Positions 26,517-34,910 of a DNA stretch of 64,000 nucleotides are shown here, one piece after another; within the stretch, counting starts at the first letter, position 1; each line of letters begins with the position of its first letter. The notes beneath the pieces are model-generated. The model made no database searches. It was not told the origin of the DNA and worked only from the letters and a program-made list of their open reading frames with translations. The position numbers and the translations under genes are program-made. Source of the stretch: Ignavibacteriales bacterium (lineage in GTDB: Bacteria; Bacteroidota; Ignavibacteria; UBA10030; SZUA-254); the NCBI GenBank assembly GCA_016214905.1, contig JACRMQ010000007.1:62001-126000 (forward strand), given 5' to 3'.

Positions 26517-27620
26517 TCAGCGCGGTTCGGCTGTGGTAAATTCCAATGTGAATGGGACTAGCGGTTTGCCTGATACCGATCTGATGGATGATGTCAGATT
26601 AATTGTGTACTTGGTTGATGATGCGAACGGCTCGGACTGATTGAACAATATTTTATATGATTTGCCATTGGTTCCCCAAAAATAATACTTGATGGGCGGC
26701 TCTATGATGATTCCATTTTTAATGGATGAAGTGTCGATTGGGGCTGTAAGCGAAAAAGATATTTGTCCCAACGTGATTGGAATATCCGTCGTTCCATTTT
26801 TAATAGATGTTGACGACACTCTATAAGGAATAGTCGTGAATGTCGATTTAAATTCTGTGGCAAGATAGTTACCAAACTTGTCGTGAGCGGAAGGATGTAT
26901 GATGATATTATACTGAGTGTCGGCTTCTAATCGAATGTTCGCAGCTATGGAAGCTACTATTCGAAAATCTGAACTCAAAGACCACTTTAATGCAATCGGT
27001 GGTGTAATAACTATTGATGAAAAAATTGATGAGTCAATTTGACTATTAAAAGTTACACTGATTTTTGGTGTAACACTGGTATTAATCGACATATTCTTTG
27101 GTGTAACAGTGCGAACTCGAAAATATGGTTCGGGCGAGAATGTTGCCGAATATGGCGCCATCAAATGATTGTTATAAATATCACTCGCATCTGTTCCAAT
27201 CCGAATTATGTAAGAGGCGCCCACTTTCCACACAACCGGATTACCCAATGAATCAGCAGCGCTAAAGGTTATAATGTCTCCTCCAACAGTTGAAAAATTC
27301 AATGTGTCCGGCGAAATCATTCCATCAGACGCGGGGAAGGTAATTGCTTTTCGAAGAGAAGTTAAATCCATTATTTTATTGAAACGTATTTGAAATAGAT
27401 TGTAATTGTCGTAAGGACCACGACTATTATTGGAAGGATATGTATAAATCACTCTTGGATGTGTGAACAAATCGGCAAGAGTTTCATATCCTTTTCCATC
27501 GTAACCTTTCGATCCTGCAGGACCTTCAGATTCTTTGCAAGAACTTATAAATAAGAAAGCGACCGCACAAAACACGGCAGCCCAGATTTGCGTTAATTGC
27601 TTATGAGGAGGAATGATCAT
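26517..27620 (-). CDS. Ig-like (Big_5/SbsA-type) repeat lipoprotein, copy 2
   Basis: A signal peptide ending FISSC predicts a lipoprotein. Directly after the cysteine comes a short collagen-like stretch (EGPAGSKGYDGKG). Three Ig-like domains of the Big_5 kind follow, each marked by a FNK-MD or FNS-ID phrase and a YIIRI/YNIII strand. The protein is paralogous to the gene 6 bases upstream; both share VIYT-P, RFNKIMD and PEP-FRV blocks. The function is unknown; related domains occur in cell-surface proteins. Confidence 0.75.
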   Translation of the reverse strand: MIIPPHKQLTQIWAAVFCAVAFLFISSCKESEGPAGSKGYDGKGYETLADLFTHPRVIYTYPSNNSRGPYDNYNLFQIRFNKIMDLTSLRKAITFPASDGMISPDTLNFSTVGGDIITFSAADSLGNPVVWKVGASYIIRIGTDASDIYNNHLMAPYSATFSPEPYFRVRTVTPKNMSINTSVTPKISVTFNSQIDSSIFSSIVITPPIALKWSLSSDFRIVASIAANIRLEADTQYNIIIHPSAHDKFGNYLATEFKSTFTTIPYRVSSTSIKNGTTDIPITLGQISFSLTAPIDTSSIKNGIIIEPPIKYYFWGTNGKSYKILFNQSEPFASSTKYTINLTSSIRSVSGKPLVPFTLEFTTAEPR

Positions 27621-27626
27621 CGATTC

Positions 27627-28694
27627 TCAATATCCTGTGGTAAAGGAAAATATATACGGTTCAACAAGATGTTTGCCTGATTTGGTCCCAAGCGTTGTCG
27701 AAAGAGTTACCGTGTATTTTGTCGAAGCGGTGTATACTGACGTTGGAATAAAAGCAATATTAATTCCCCCCATTATGAAATATCCCTCTAGCGATGGCGA
27801 AATGCTAAAAGCCCCTCTAACTGTATTTGTGTCTATAATTCCATTTAATCCTATTGAGATCAACTGCAATGGTGAGACATTTGTTGACCCGTTTTCAGGA
27901 TATGCTGTTGTAGCGCGAAATGGTTCGGTGTAAAAAGTAGAAGTAAAAATGTTTTGCAGTTTGTTTCCCCGTTTATCCATTGCTAAACTATCGATGCTGA
28001 GATAATATATTGTACCCGGCTCTAATAGTTGCAGGTGGTTAAATGATGTTTGAGTTGAATCGCTATAATAATTAATAAACCAATCGCCTACTAACGGTGG
28101 CGAAATATGTATGTGCGGAAATATCGATGAATCAACAGCACTATTAAAATAGATATCGAAAGAGGAGGAAACATTCACGTTGGATGCAGATGAAGGCGGA
28201 TTTATGTTTTTTACGCGAAACATTGGCTCCGGTAAAAAAGTCATAATATATCTCTGCATCATAGTGTTGCCGTTAATATCTCTCGCGCCCGGCCTTATTT
28301 TGAGAGAACATACCTGACCGATATTCCATCGATTACTATAATTCTGGCCAAGGGAATCAACTGCGTTGAAGGTATAAACATCGCCGCCTATGGTTCGGAA
28401 ACTGTTGGTGTCAGCGAAAATATTTCCAATCGATGAATAAAGTTTGACGTTTCTCCGAATCGAATTGTGATCCATTATTTTATTGAAACGCAGCATAATG
28501 GTGGAATTGAAATCCGTGTAAGGTCCAACGCTGTTTGCCGGCGGATTAGTATAAATAACACTTGGCTGAACAGAAGGATCTGTCAACGATTCTATCGAAT
28601 TATTACCAGAATGACCCGCAGGTCCTTCGGGACCCTTACAACTAAATGTTATAAAAACAGTTATTCCCAGAAAGAAGATAATATGCTGCTTCAT
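27627..28694 (-). CDS. Ig-like (Big_5/SbsA-type) repeat lipoprotein, copy 1
   Basis: From the ATG at 28694 the protein has 355 residues with a signal peptide ending ITFSC and a collagen-like GPEGPAGHSG stretch after the cysteine. Three Big_5-like Ig domains follow in the same order as in its downstream paralogue. A start 18 codons upstream would add a non-signal extension, so the later ATG is preferred. The pair is tandemly duplicated and diverged; both are expected on the periplasmic or outer face of the outer membrane. Confidence 0.75.
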   Translation of the reverse strand: MKQHIIFFLGITVFITFSCKGPEGPAGHSGNNSIESLTDPSVQPSVIYTNPPANSVGPYTDFNSTIMLRFNKIMDHNSIRRNVKLYSSIGNIFADTNSFRTIGGDVYTFNAVDSLGQNYSNRWNIGQVCSLKIRPGARDINGNTMMQRYIMTFLPEPMFRVKNINPPSSASNVNVSSSFDIYFNSAVDSSIFPHIHISPPLVGDWFINYYSDSTQTSFNHLQLLEPGTIYYLSIDSLAMDKRGNKLQNIFTSTFYTEPFRATTAYPENGSTNVSPLQLISIGLNGIIDTNTVRGAFSISPSLEGYFIMGGINIAFIPTSVYTASTKYTVTLSTTLGTKSGKHLVEPYIFSFTTGY

Positions 28695-28804
28695 AAATTT
28701 TCTTTTAATGATAATATGCAAAGTACCAAATGGTAAAGTGAAATGCAAAAGATTAGAGCTGTATGATTCACTAACATCTCGCCAATCCTGAAAAATGTTC
28801 TATT

Positions 28805-29713
28805 CTATCCTATCCGCTGCCGCTTATGCAAATATTCAAAAAGAGCTTTATCGAATGGTGTTGCGGTGTCGAGCAGAACGTAATCTATATTGTGCTCGCG
28901 GCATTCTTTTTTATAATATTCGATGAATTTTCTCATTTCTTCCTGGTAAGCTTTTTGAATATGCCATGGCCGTGTCATCATTTCTTCGCCGGTTTCCAAA
29001 TCTTTGAAGACGGCATCTTTTCCGAACGCAAAATTTCTCTCCAACGGATCGAGTATCTGCATTACAATCACTTCATTTTTCTTGTGCCTGAAATGTCTTA
29101 ATGCCGACATCACCTCTTGTGGATTATCAAAAAAATCGCTGATGATGATTACGAGTCCTCGTCGTTTTATTCTCTCGGCAATTGTATGAAGCGAATTCGC
29201 TGTGGATGTTTTGTTGCTCGCTTTCAATTGAACAAGCTGATGCAGTATTTCTTTAAGATATGATTTTGTTGCGTGAGGTGGCATGTATAACCGCACACGT
29301 TCATCGTAAATTGTGAAGCCAACCGCGTCGCGCTGCTGAACCATAAGCTGCGCCAACGCCGCAGCGATATATGAACCATAGTTAAGTTTAGATATGCGGT
29401 TTTCCGAAGCATACGCCATTGATTTACTTGCATCAAGGATGATGTATGCTTTAAGGTTTGTCTCTTCTTCGAATTGTTTGATATAATAACGGTTGGTGCG
29501 GCCGAAAATTTTCCAATCGATCTGTTTTATCTCGTCGCCGGGCATATACTGGCGATGTTCTGCAAACTCTACGCTGAAACCATGGTACGGACTTTTATGC
29601 AGTCCGGTTATAAAACCTTCCACAACCAAGCGTGCAACCAATTCCATGTTGGCAAGTTTTGCAACAACATCGGGTTGCAAGTACTTAAGATAATCTTGCG
29701 GAAGCTGGTTCAC
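28805..29713 (-). CDS. DUF58 domain protein
   Basis: DUF58 proteins are usually encoded beside MoxR ATPases and VWA proteins. This 302-residue example shows the YRPGD-like block as YMPGDEIKQIDW and a VWA-like metal site DASKS in ILDASKSMAY, with REYY-like FGRTNRYYIKQFEEE. It lacks transmembrane segments, so it should be cytoplasmic and could link the ATPase to a membrane partner. The stop codon of the TPR gene overlaps its start by four bases. The nearest MoxR gene is at 18182, about 10 kb away. Confidence 0.88.
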   Translation of the reverse strand: MNQLPQDYLKYLQPDVVAKLANMELVARLVVEGFITGLHKSPYHGFSVEFAEHRQYMPGDEIKQIDWKIFGRTNRYYIKQFEEETNLKAYIILDASKSMAYASENRISKLNYGSYIAAALAQLMVQQRDAVGFTIYDERVRLYMPPHATKSYLKEILHQLVQLKASNKTSTANSLHTIAERIKRRGLVIIISDFFDNPQEVMSALRHFRHKKNEVIVMQILDPLERNFAFGKDAVFKDLETGEEMMTRPWHIQKAYQEEMRKFIEYYKKECREHNIDYVLLDTATPFDKALFEYLHKRQRIG

Positions 29714-30213
29714 TTCTTTCCGGTCTTATTATCTGTTGACAGTGCTGTTGTTTCGGTGCCGAACGCCTGTCCCGGATCTTTTCCCAGGGTTTCAAGTTCG
29801 AATTTTGCTGAAGCCGCTAGTTCATGCTCGGGATATTTTTGAAGAAAATTTTCGTAAGCAATTTTAGCGCTATCGAGAAGGTGAAGTTCATTATTGTAAA
29901 CGAATCCGGAGAGGAACAGCATAGTTGGTGTGTGTTTGCTCGCGGGAAAAAGAGTTATGAAGCGATGATATGATTGAATCGCTTTGCGTGAATCTTTCAT
30001 GTCATTATTATACATGAACGACAAGCGAAGGAGAGAGCTCTCGGCGTATGCCGTGGTTTGGAAGCGATCGATCGCTTCTTCATAAAGCTGTGCTGCGGTT
30101 TGAAAATCTTTTTTCTCTTCTGCAATTTTGCCTTCATTGTAAAGAGTGCTGTCGTTTTTTTTTGAACATGAAACAATTGCTAATAAAGCTATCATATATA
30201 TAATGATTCGCAT
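29710..30213 (-). CDS. Tetratricopeptide-repeat lipoprotein (BamD/YbgF-like)
   Basis: This 167-residue protein starts with a signal ending AIVSC, predicting a lipoprotein. The rest is TPR-like helical pairs (LYNEGKIAEEKKDFQTAAQLYEEAI, then AIQSYHRFITLFPASKH and AYENFLQKYPEHELA), the pattern of BamD and CpoB/YbgF proteins. It is translationally coupled to the DUF58 gene. The role is not known; TPR proteins commonly join DUF58/VWA/MoxR clusters. Confidence 0.78.
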   Translation of the reverse strand: MRIIIYMIALLAIVSCSKKNDSTLYNEGKIAEEKKDFQTAAQLYEEAIDRFQTTAYAESSLLRLSFMYNNDMKDSRKAIQSYHRFITLFPASKHTPTMLFLSGFVYNNELHLLDSAKIAYENFLQKYPEHELAASAKFELETLGKDPGQAFGTETTALSTDNKTGKK

Positions 30214-30541
30214 ACCAATAAAAACCTTATTTATTTAATAGTTGATGGATTACTTATCTGTAAAGTAACAAATAGGTGGATGCTGGTCAAGTTTACTCTA
30301 AGCTGTCGAGCGCAAACTTCTCTTGTATTTTTCAGTAATTCAAAATCAGTTAACGGAAGATCCAAAAGGTTTTTTTGACCATCTATTTGTAAACTCATTC
30401 TGAATATTTAAAATAGCGGTGATGCTATACTTTAATTTTTGTGAATGTAGCTATTATCCATATTTTAATGCTTTGTTGGTTTTGATTTTTACGATCTATT
30501 TGTTTAAGTTTCTTCTCAATGGATTAAATTAACGGATAGAG
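30214..30541. other. Divergent intergenic region before thiL
   Basis: This 328-base region lies between genes transcribed away from each other, the TPR/DUF58 pair (-) and thiL (+). It is AT-rich and codes for nothing recognisable. Promoters for both sides must lie here, but no tRNA, riboswitch-like sequence or clear dyad was found. Confidence 0.5.
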
Positions 30542-31600
30542 ATGCCCCATACCAAAATTTCATCAATAGGCGAATTCGGTCTTATAGATCGGATAAAGAA
30601 AATTGTCAACATCGAGATTGATGACAGATTGCTTATAGATGATTTATTGGTCGGAATATCCGACGACGCGGCAGTATTCAGACCAAAACCCGGCAAAGTG
30701 CAGCTACTCACTACCGATGCGTTTGCCGAAGGCATCCACTTCGATCTTACATTTACTTCTCTAAAACATCTCGGCTGGAAAGCTATCGCTGCTAACATAA
30801 GCGATATTGCCGCAATGGGCGGAATTCCAAGGTATGCAACGATGGCAATTTCACTTCCGCAAAAAATCTCTGTCGAAATGGTGGAAGAATTTTATCACGG
30901 TGCCGCAGCGGCATGTAAAAAATATTCCTGTAAAATTGTCGGAGGCGACACTGTTGCCTCAATGGCGAACACGATGATTACAGTAAGCATGACGGGCGAG
31001 GCAGATGAACAAAAAATAAAAACTCGCCGCGCTGCCACTCGGGGGCAATATTTATGTGTAACCGGACATTTAGGTGCGTCGGTTGCCGGATTAAAAATAT
31101 TGACGCGTGAAAAGGAACGACTTGAACTTGCAAGCGATAAAGAAAAGTTTTTACCTAATTTAGAACCTTACTCAATCGCATTAGAGAAACATCTGATGCC
31201 GAAACCACGACTCGATATTTCCAAAATACTGACTGAGAAAGTAAAAATCGGCGCTATGATAGATATCAGCGATGGACTTGCCTCGGAAATTCATCATATC
31301 TGCAACAGCAGCAATATCGGAGCTGAGATTTACGAACATAATATCCCTCTTGATTCAATCACACAGAATATTTCGGAAGAATTTGGCGAACCGGCAACAG
31401 ATTACGCGCTCTTTGGCGGCGAAGAATATGAATTGCTCTTCACTATCAGCGATGAAGAGTTTGCAAAACTCGAAAAATTGACAAGCGATGTTACAATAAT
31501 CGGACGGGTTACTGAAAAAGAAAAAGGAATAACTCTTATACGCGAGCAAGGTGAAAAAGAACCGCTCCGATTTGGCGGATGGAATCATTTTGTATTTTAG
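30542..31600 (+). CDS. thiL: Thiamine-monophosphate kinase ThiL
   Basis: ThiL phosphorylates thiamine monophosphate to thiamine pyrophosphate. This 352-residue protein has the family features: an N-terminal GEFGLIDRI, the metal-binding TTDAFAEGIHF, the KVVGGD-like KIVGGDT and MIDISDGLASEIHHI. The length (about 325-350 in the family) is normal. No other thiamine genes and no TPP riboswitch are nearby. Confidence 0.93.
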   Translation: MPHTKISSIGEFGLIDRIKKIVNIEIDDRLLIDDLLVGISDDAAVFRPKPGKVQLLTTDAFAEGIHFDLTFTSLKHLGWKAIAANISDIAAMGGIPRYATMAISLPQKISVEMVEEFYHGAAAACKKYSCKIVGGDTVASMANTMITVSMTGEADEQKIKTRRAATRGQYLCVTGHLGASVAGLKILTREKERLELASDKEKFLPNLEPYSIALEKHLMPKPRLDISKILTEKVKIGAMIDISDGLASEIHHICNSSNIGAEIYEHNIPLDSITQNISEEFGEPATDYALFGGEEYELLFTISDEEFAKLEKLTSDVTIIGRVTEKEKGITLIREQGEKEPLRFGGWNHFVF

Positions 31601-31645
31601 ATTTTGACATTCATTGGAAAAATAACTTTTTAAAAGGGCTCATTT

Positions 31646-32920
31646 ATGATTACAAACCGTAGATCTTTTATAAAACAAGTAACCGGTGGTATTATCGGCA
31701 CATGGGCTTTGGTTTCGGTTCCTGAAATCTCAAAGGCACGGTATATTATTTCGGGTAATCAACAAATCCCAATGGATGATGAACCATTCTGGAAAATTGT
31801 GAGGGACCAATTCCCACTTACACACGATCGTATTTATTTCAACAACGGAACAATGGGTCCTTCTCCTTTCGTTGTCCGAGAAGCAGTGAAAGGATTCATT
31901 GATAATATTGATGTATCCGGCGAGTACGGTGGGTGGGACACAGCACGTCCGAAACTTGCTAAGTTTGTGAACGTTGATGAATCTGAGATATCGCTAACGC
32001 ACAATGTTACCGAAGGAATCAATGTTGTTGCTTGGGGTTTACCGCTGAAGAAAGGTGACGAAGTAATTCTAACCAATCATGAACACGCCGGAAACGCACT
32101 ACCGTGGTTGAACAGGGCAAAGTACGATGATATCATTATTAAGATTCTGAAACCGGCACAAACTGCTTCAGAAAATCTAAACCGCATTAACGATCTGATA
32201 ACAAAAAGAACAAGAGTAATTGCTATTCCTCATATCACCTGTACGATCGGACAAGTATTTCCAGCTAAAGAGATAACGAAACTCGGCCACGATAAACGTT
32301 TGTGGGTTTTCTTCGACGGGGCTCATGGTCCCGGTATGACGATGCTCGATCTCAAAGATATCGGGTGCGATTTTTACGCGACATGTTGTCATAAGTGGAT
32401 GTGCGGACCCAAGGGCACCGGATTTCTGTTCGTTCGCAAAGAGATGTTAGATGTTTTGCAGGCAAAATGGATAGGTGGCGGTTCGGATATCGGTTGGGAT
32501 ATGACCGTTGATCCACCTGAATTCAAAGGATACGTAAACACCGCACACCGATATGATTTTGGAACTCAGAATGCCGCCATTTATCAGGGATTGAGCGCCG
32601 CGACAGATTTTCTTTATCACATAGGAATGGAGAATATTGTTCGCCGTGGAAATGCTTTGTCGGGTTATCTGCAGCAAGAATTGATGAAATTAGAAAAAGT
32701 TGAAATGCTCACACCTGTTGAAGAGCAGTCACGCGGTTTCGTTGTCGGATTCCGTCTGAAGAATATGTCATACGATAAGTTTGGAGAACATGCGACAAAA
32801 AACGGTTTTCGCATCCGGCTCGTTGGAGAGAACAATCTGAATTCTATCCGCATCTCGACTCATATTTATAATAACTTTGAAGAAGTGAATAAATTTATAG
32901 AAGTAGTAAAACAAATCTGA
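31646..32920 (+). CDS. Tat-exported class V aminotransferase-like PLP enzyme
   Basis: The fold-type I PLP enzyme of 424 residues begins with a twin-arginine signal (NRRSFIK followed by a hydrophobic run to about residue 31). The PLP-binding features are VFFDGAH with D224 and the Schiff-base lysine K250 in CCHKWM. The closest recognised group is class V aminotransferase/isopenicillin-N-epimerase-like proteins. A Tat signal implies folding with cofactor in the cytoplasm before export. The substrate is unknown. AAAGGG at 31634-31639 is the ribosome binding site. A hairpin at 42-75 bases past 32900 (32942-32975) follows it. Confidence 0.83.
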   Translation: MITNRRSFIKQVTGGIIGTWALVSVPEISKARYIISGNQQIPMDDEPFWKIVRDQFPLTHDRIYFNNGTMGPSPFVVREAVKGFIDNIDVSGEYGGWDTARPKLAKFVNVDESEISLTHNVTEGINVVAWGLPLKKGDEVILTNHEHAGNALPWLNRAKYDDIIIKILKPAQTASENLNRINDLITKRTRVIAIPHITCTIGQVFPAKEITKLGHDKRLWVFFDGAHGPGMTMLDLKDIGCDFYATCCHKWMCGPKGTGFLFVRKEMLDVLQAKWIGGGSDIGWDMTVDPPEFKGYVNTAHRYDFGTQNAAIYQGLSAATDFLYHIGMENIVRRGNALSGYLQQELMKLEKVEMLTPVEEQSRGFVVGFRLKNMSYDKFGEHATKNGFRIRLVGENNLNSIRISTHIYNNFEEVNKFIEVVKQI

Positions 32921-32941
32921 ACCAGGATATTTTTGATTAGC

Positions 32942-32975
32942 GGATTACCATGATTCTAATCTGTTATGGTGATCC
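32942..32975 (+). terminator. Possible stem-loop terminator after the aminotransferase gene
   Basis: The arms GGATTACCAT (32942-32951) and ATGGTGATCC (32966-32975) pair over ten positions with one G-U. The 14-base loop contains a shorter GATT/AATC pair. No run of T follows, so it may be an mRNA-end hairpin rather than an intrinsic terminator. Confidence 0.3.
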
Positions 32976-33082
32976 TTCTATTAAGATTCGGTCAACGGGG
33001 ATGATGCAACGAATCATCAAATTTATCGTATTAAATGTAAGTTTCTATCATCCATAATAAATCAATATCAAAGGAACATTTC

Positions 33083-34900
33083 ATGAATCGTTCTTTCAAA
33101 ATCTTTCCGTATTTTTATATTCTCACATTTCTTGTATTCCATGATTTTATCATCTCCCAAAATAAATATCATTCGTATGATGAAATGACAAAACTAATCC
33201 ATGCCTCTGTGTCTTCTCACAAAGATATCGCTAAAGTTGAGTCGATTGCGAAAACTATAGAGAACCGAGATATCTGGGCTATCGCTATTGGCGGAAAAGA
33301 CGCAGATAGTCGACATGCGATTTTGGTGTTAGGTGGTGTTGAAGCAGAGCGGATTATCGGAAGCGAACTGTCTGTGAGGTTCATAAACTTCCTTCTTGAT
33401 AATTACGGGAAAGTCGACAGCATTACTCAATTGGTGAACTCATCAACATTTTATATTCTTCCGCGTGTGAACCCTGATGCGAGCGAAGAATTTTTCAGAA
33501 AACCTTTAAATGAACGAACTCTCAATGCTCATCCAACCGACAACGACAGAGATGGGATTCTGGATGAGGATGGATTTGAAGATTTGAACGGAGATGGTTT
33601 TATTACAATGATGCGAGTTAAAGATAATCGTGGTGAATGGATCCCCCATCAGAACGATCCGCGCATTCTGCGTAAAGCCGATCCATCTAAAGGTGAAATC
33701 GGATTATATAAACTTTTCACGGAAGGAATCGATAACGATATTGATGAACAGTGGAACGAAGATGATCGTGGTGGAGTAGATTTTAATCGTAACTTCCCTC
33801 ACAATTATCAATTTTTCAGTAAAGGTGCGGGACCTTATCAAATTTCCGAAGTTGAATCAAGGGCGGTAACGGAATTTTGTTTTTCACATCCTAATATAGC
33901 CGCCGTGTTCACATTCTCATCAAATGATAACTTGATGAATCCTTGGAAAAAAGAACAGAAACAAGGACCTCCCCCTTCAACCGAGGAACGATCCGGACGA
34001 CGAAGAATAATGGATGATGAAGAGTCGGCACCGCGATTGATTACATCTGTGTTGGACGAGGATGAGCAATATTTTAATTTTATAAGTAAACAATATCAAG
34101 AGATAACAAAATTTAAAGGAGCTCCTCAAAGTACGAAAGGCGAAGGCGCATTTAGCGAGTGGGCGTATTACCACTTCGGCAGATGGTCTTTTTCAGTTAA
34201 TCCCTGGTGGATTCCGGAGATCGGGCAGAAGAAAGATACATCAACTGTTGATTCGACAAAGATAAAAAAGGAAAATGACAAAAAGGGAATTGGTGATGAG
34301 AATAAAATAGACCTGAAAAAAGGGAAAGGTACTGATGAGAAACCGGATGAATATACAGGTCAGCTAAACGCGTTGAAATGGCTCGATGCCAATGGAATTA
34401 AAGACGGATTTATTAACTGGACGAAAATAAAGCACAAAGATTTTCCGGATAATGATGTTGAAGTCGGCGGTTTTAAACCGTACATCCAAACAAATCCACC
34501 GGCGGACAGCATTGGAACGATTGCAGAAAAAGAAAACACATTCCTGGCATGGTTGGGTTCTAAATTACCCGCAATTGAAATCAAGGACATAAAAATTAAG
34601 TCGCTTGACAATAAAGTTTACCGGGTTACCGCGTCAATCGTCAATAACGGTTATTTGCCAACAAACAGCGCGATGGGCAGTAAAGCACGTTGGCAGAGGA
34701 ATGTTAAAGTATCAATCGGTTTATCCAAAGATCAAAAACTTTCTGCCGGAAAATTAATTAACATTATTTCCCCTATCAAAGGAAGTGGAGGAAGTCAAGA
34801 ATTAACATGGCTGATAGTTTCTGCCGCAGGAGAGAAGATAACAATATCCGCAGAAAGTCCTGTTTCGGGAAGTTCAATTCAAATTATTACGTTGAAATAA
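33083..34900 (+). CDS. M14 carboxypeptidase-like protein lacking the zinc site (pseudo-peptidase)
   Basis: This 605-residue exported protein (signal peptide residues 8-26) aligns along its length with the intact M14 peptidase encoded next to it. At the zinc site the HGNE of the neighbour is EAER (E87, R90), the third ligand His is S279 (FTFSSND against QTYHNSG), NPDGR is NPDAS, and the SNELW catalytic Glu region is SVNPW. All metal ligands and the catalytic residue are therefore missing. Calcium-loop-like inserts (DNDRDGILDED, DLNGDGF) remain. A lysine-rich low-complexity segment lies near residues 385-425. Function may be binding or regulation, not hydrolysis. Confidence 0.85.
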   Translation: MNRSFKIFPYFYILTFLVFHDFIISQNKYHSYDEMTKLIHASVSSHKDIAKVESIAKTIENRDIWAIAIGGKDADSRHAILVLGGVEAERIIGSELSVRFINFLLDNYGKVDSITQLVNSSTFYILPRVNPDASEEFFRKPLNERTLNAHPTDNDRDGILDEDGFEDLNGDGFITMMRVKDNRGEWIPHQNDPRILRKADPSKGEIGLYKLFTEGIDNDIDEQWNEDDRGGVDFNRNFPHNYQFFSKGAGPYQISEVESRAVTEFCFSHPNIAAVFTFSSNDNLMNPWKKEQKQGPPPSTEERSGRRRIMDDEESAPRLITSVLDEDEQYFNFISKQYQEITKFKGAPQSTKGEGAFSEWAYYHFGRWSFSVNPWWIPEIGQKKDTSTVDSTKIKKENDKKGIGDENKIDLKKGKGTDEKPDEYTGQLNALKWLDANGIKDGFINWTKIKHKDFPDNDVEVGGFKPYIQTNPPADSIGTIAEKENTFLAWLGSKLPAIEIKDIKIKSLDNKVYRVTASIVNNGYLPTNSAMGSKARWQRNVKVSIGLSKDQKLSAGKLINIISPIKGSGGSQELTWLIVSAAGEKITISAESPVSGSSIQIITLK

Positions 34901-34910
34901 GGAGATTATC

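Noticed and set aside
27613-27933. 106-codon open frame on the + strand inside the lipoprotein genes
   Set aside because: It is antisense to a paralogous lipoprotein with a clear signal peptide and domain repeats, and its own translation shows no family features.
30214-30541. Possible TPP riboswitch ahead of thiL
   Set aside because: No conserved THI-box words (such as CUGAGA) were found in this gap.
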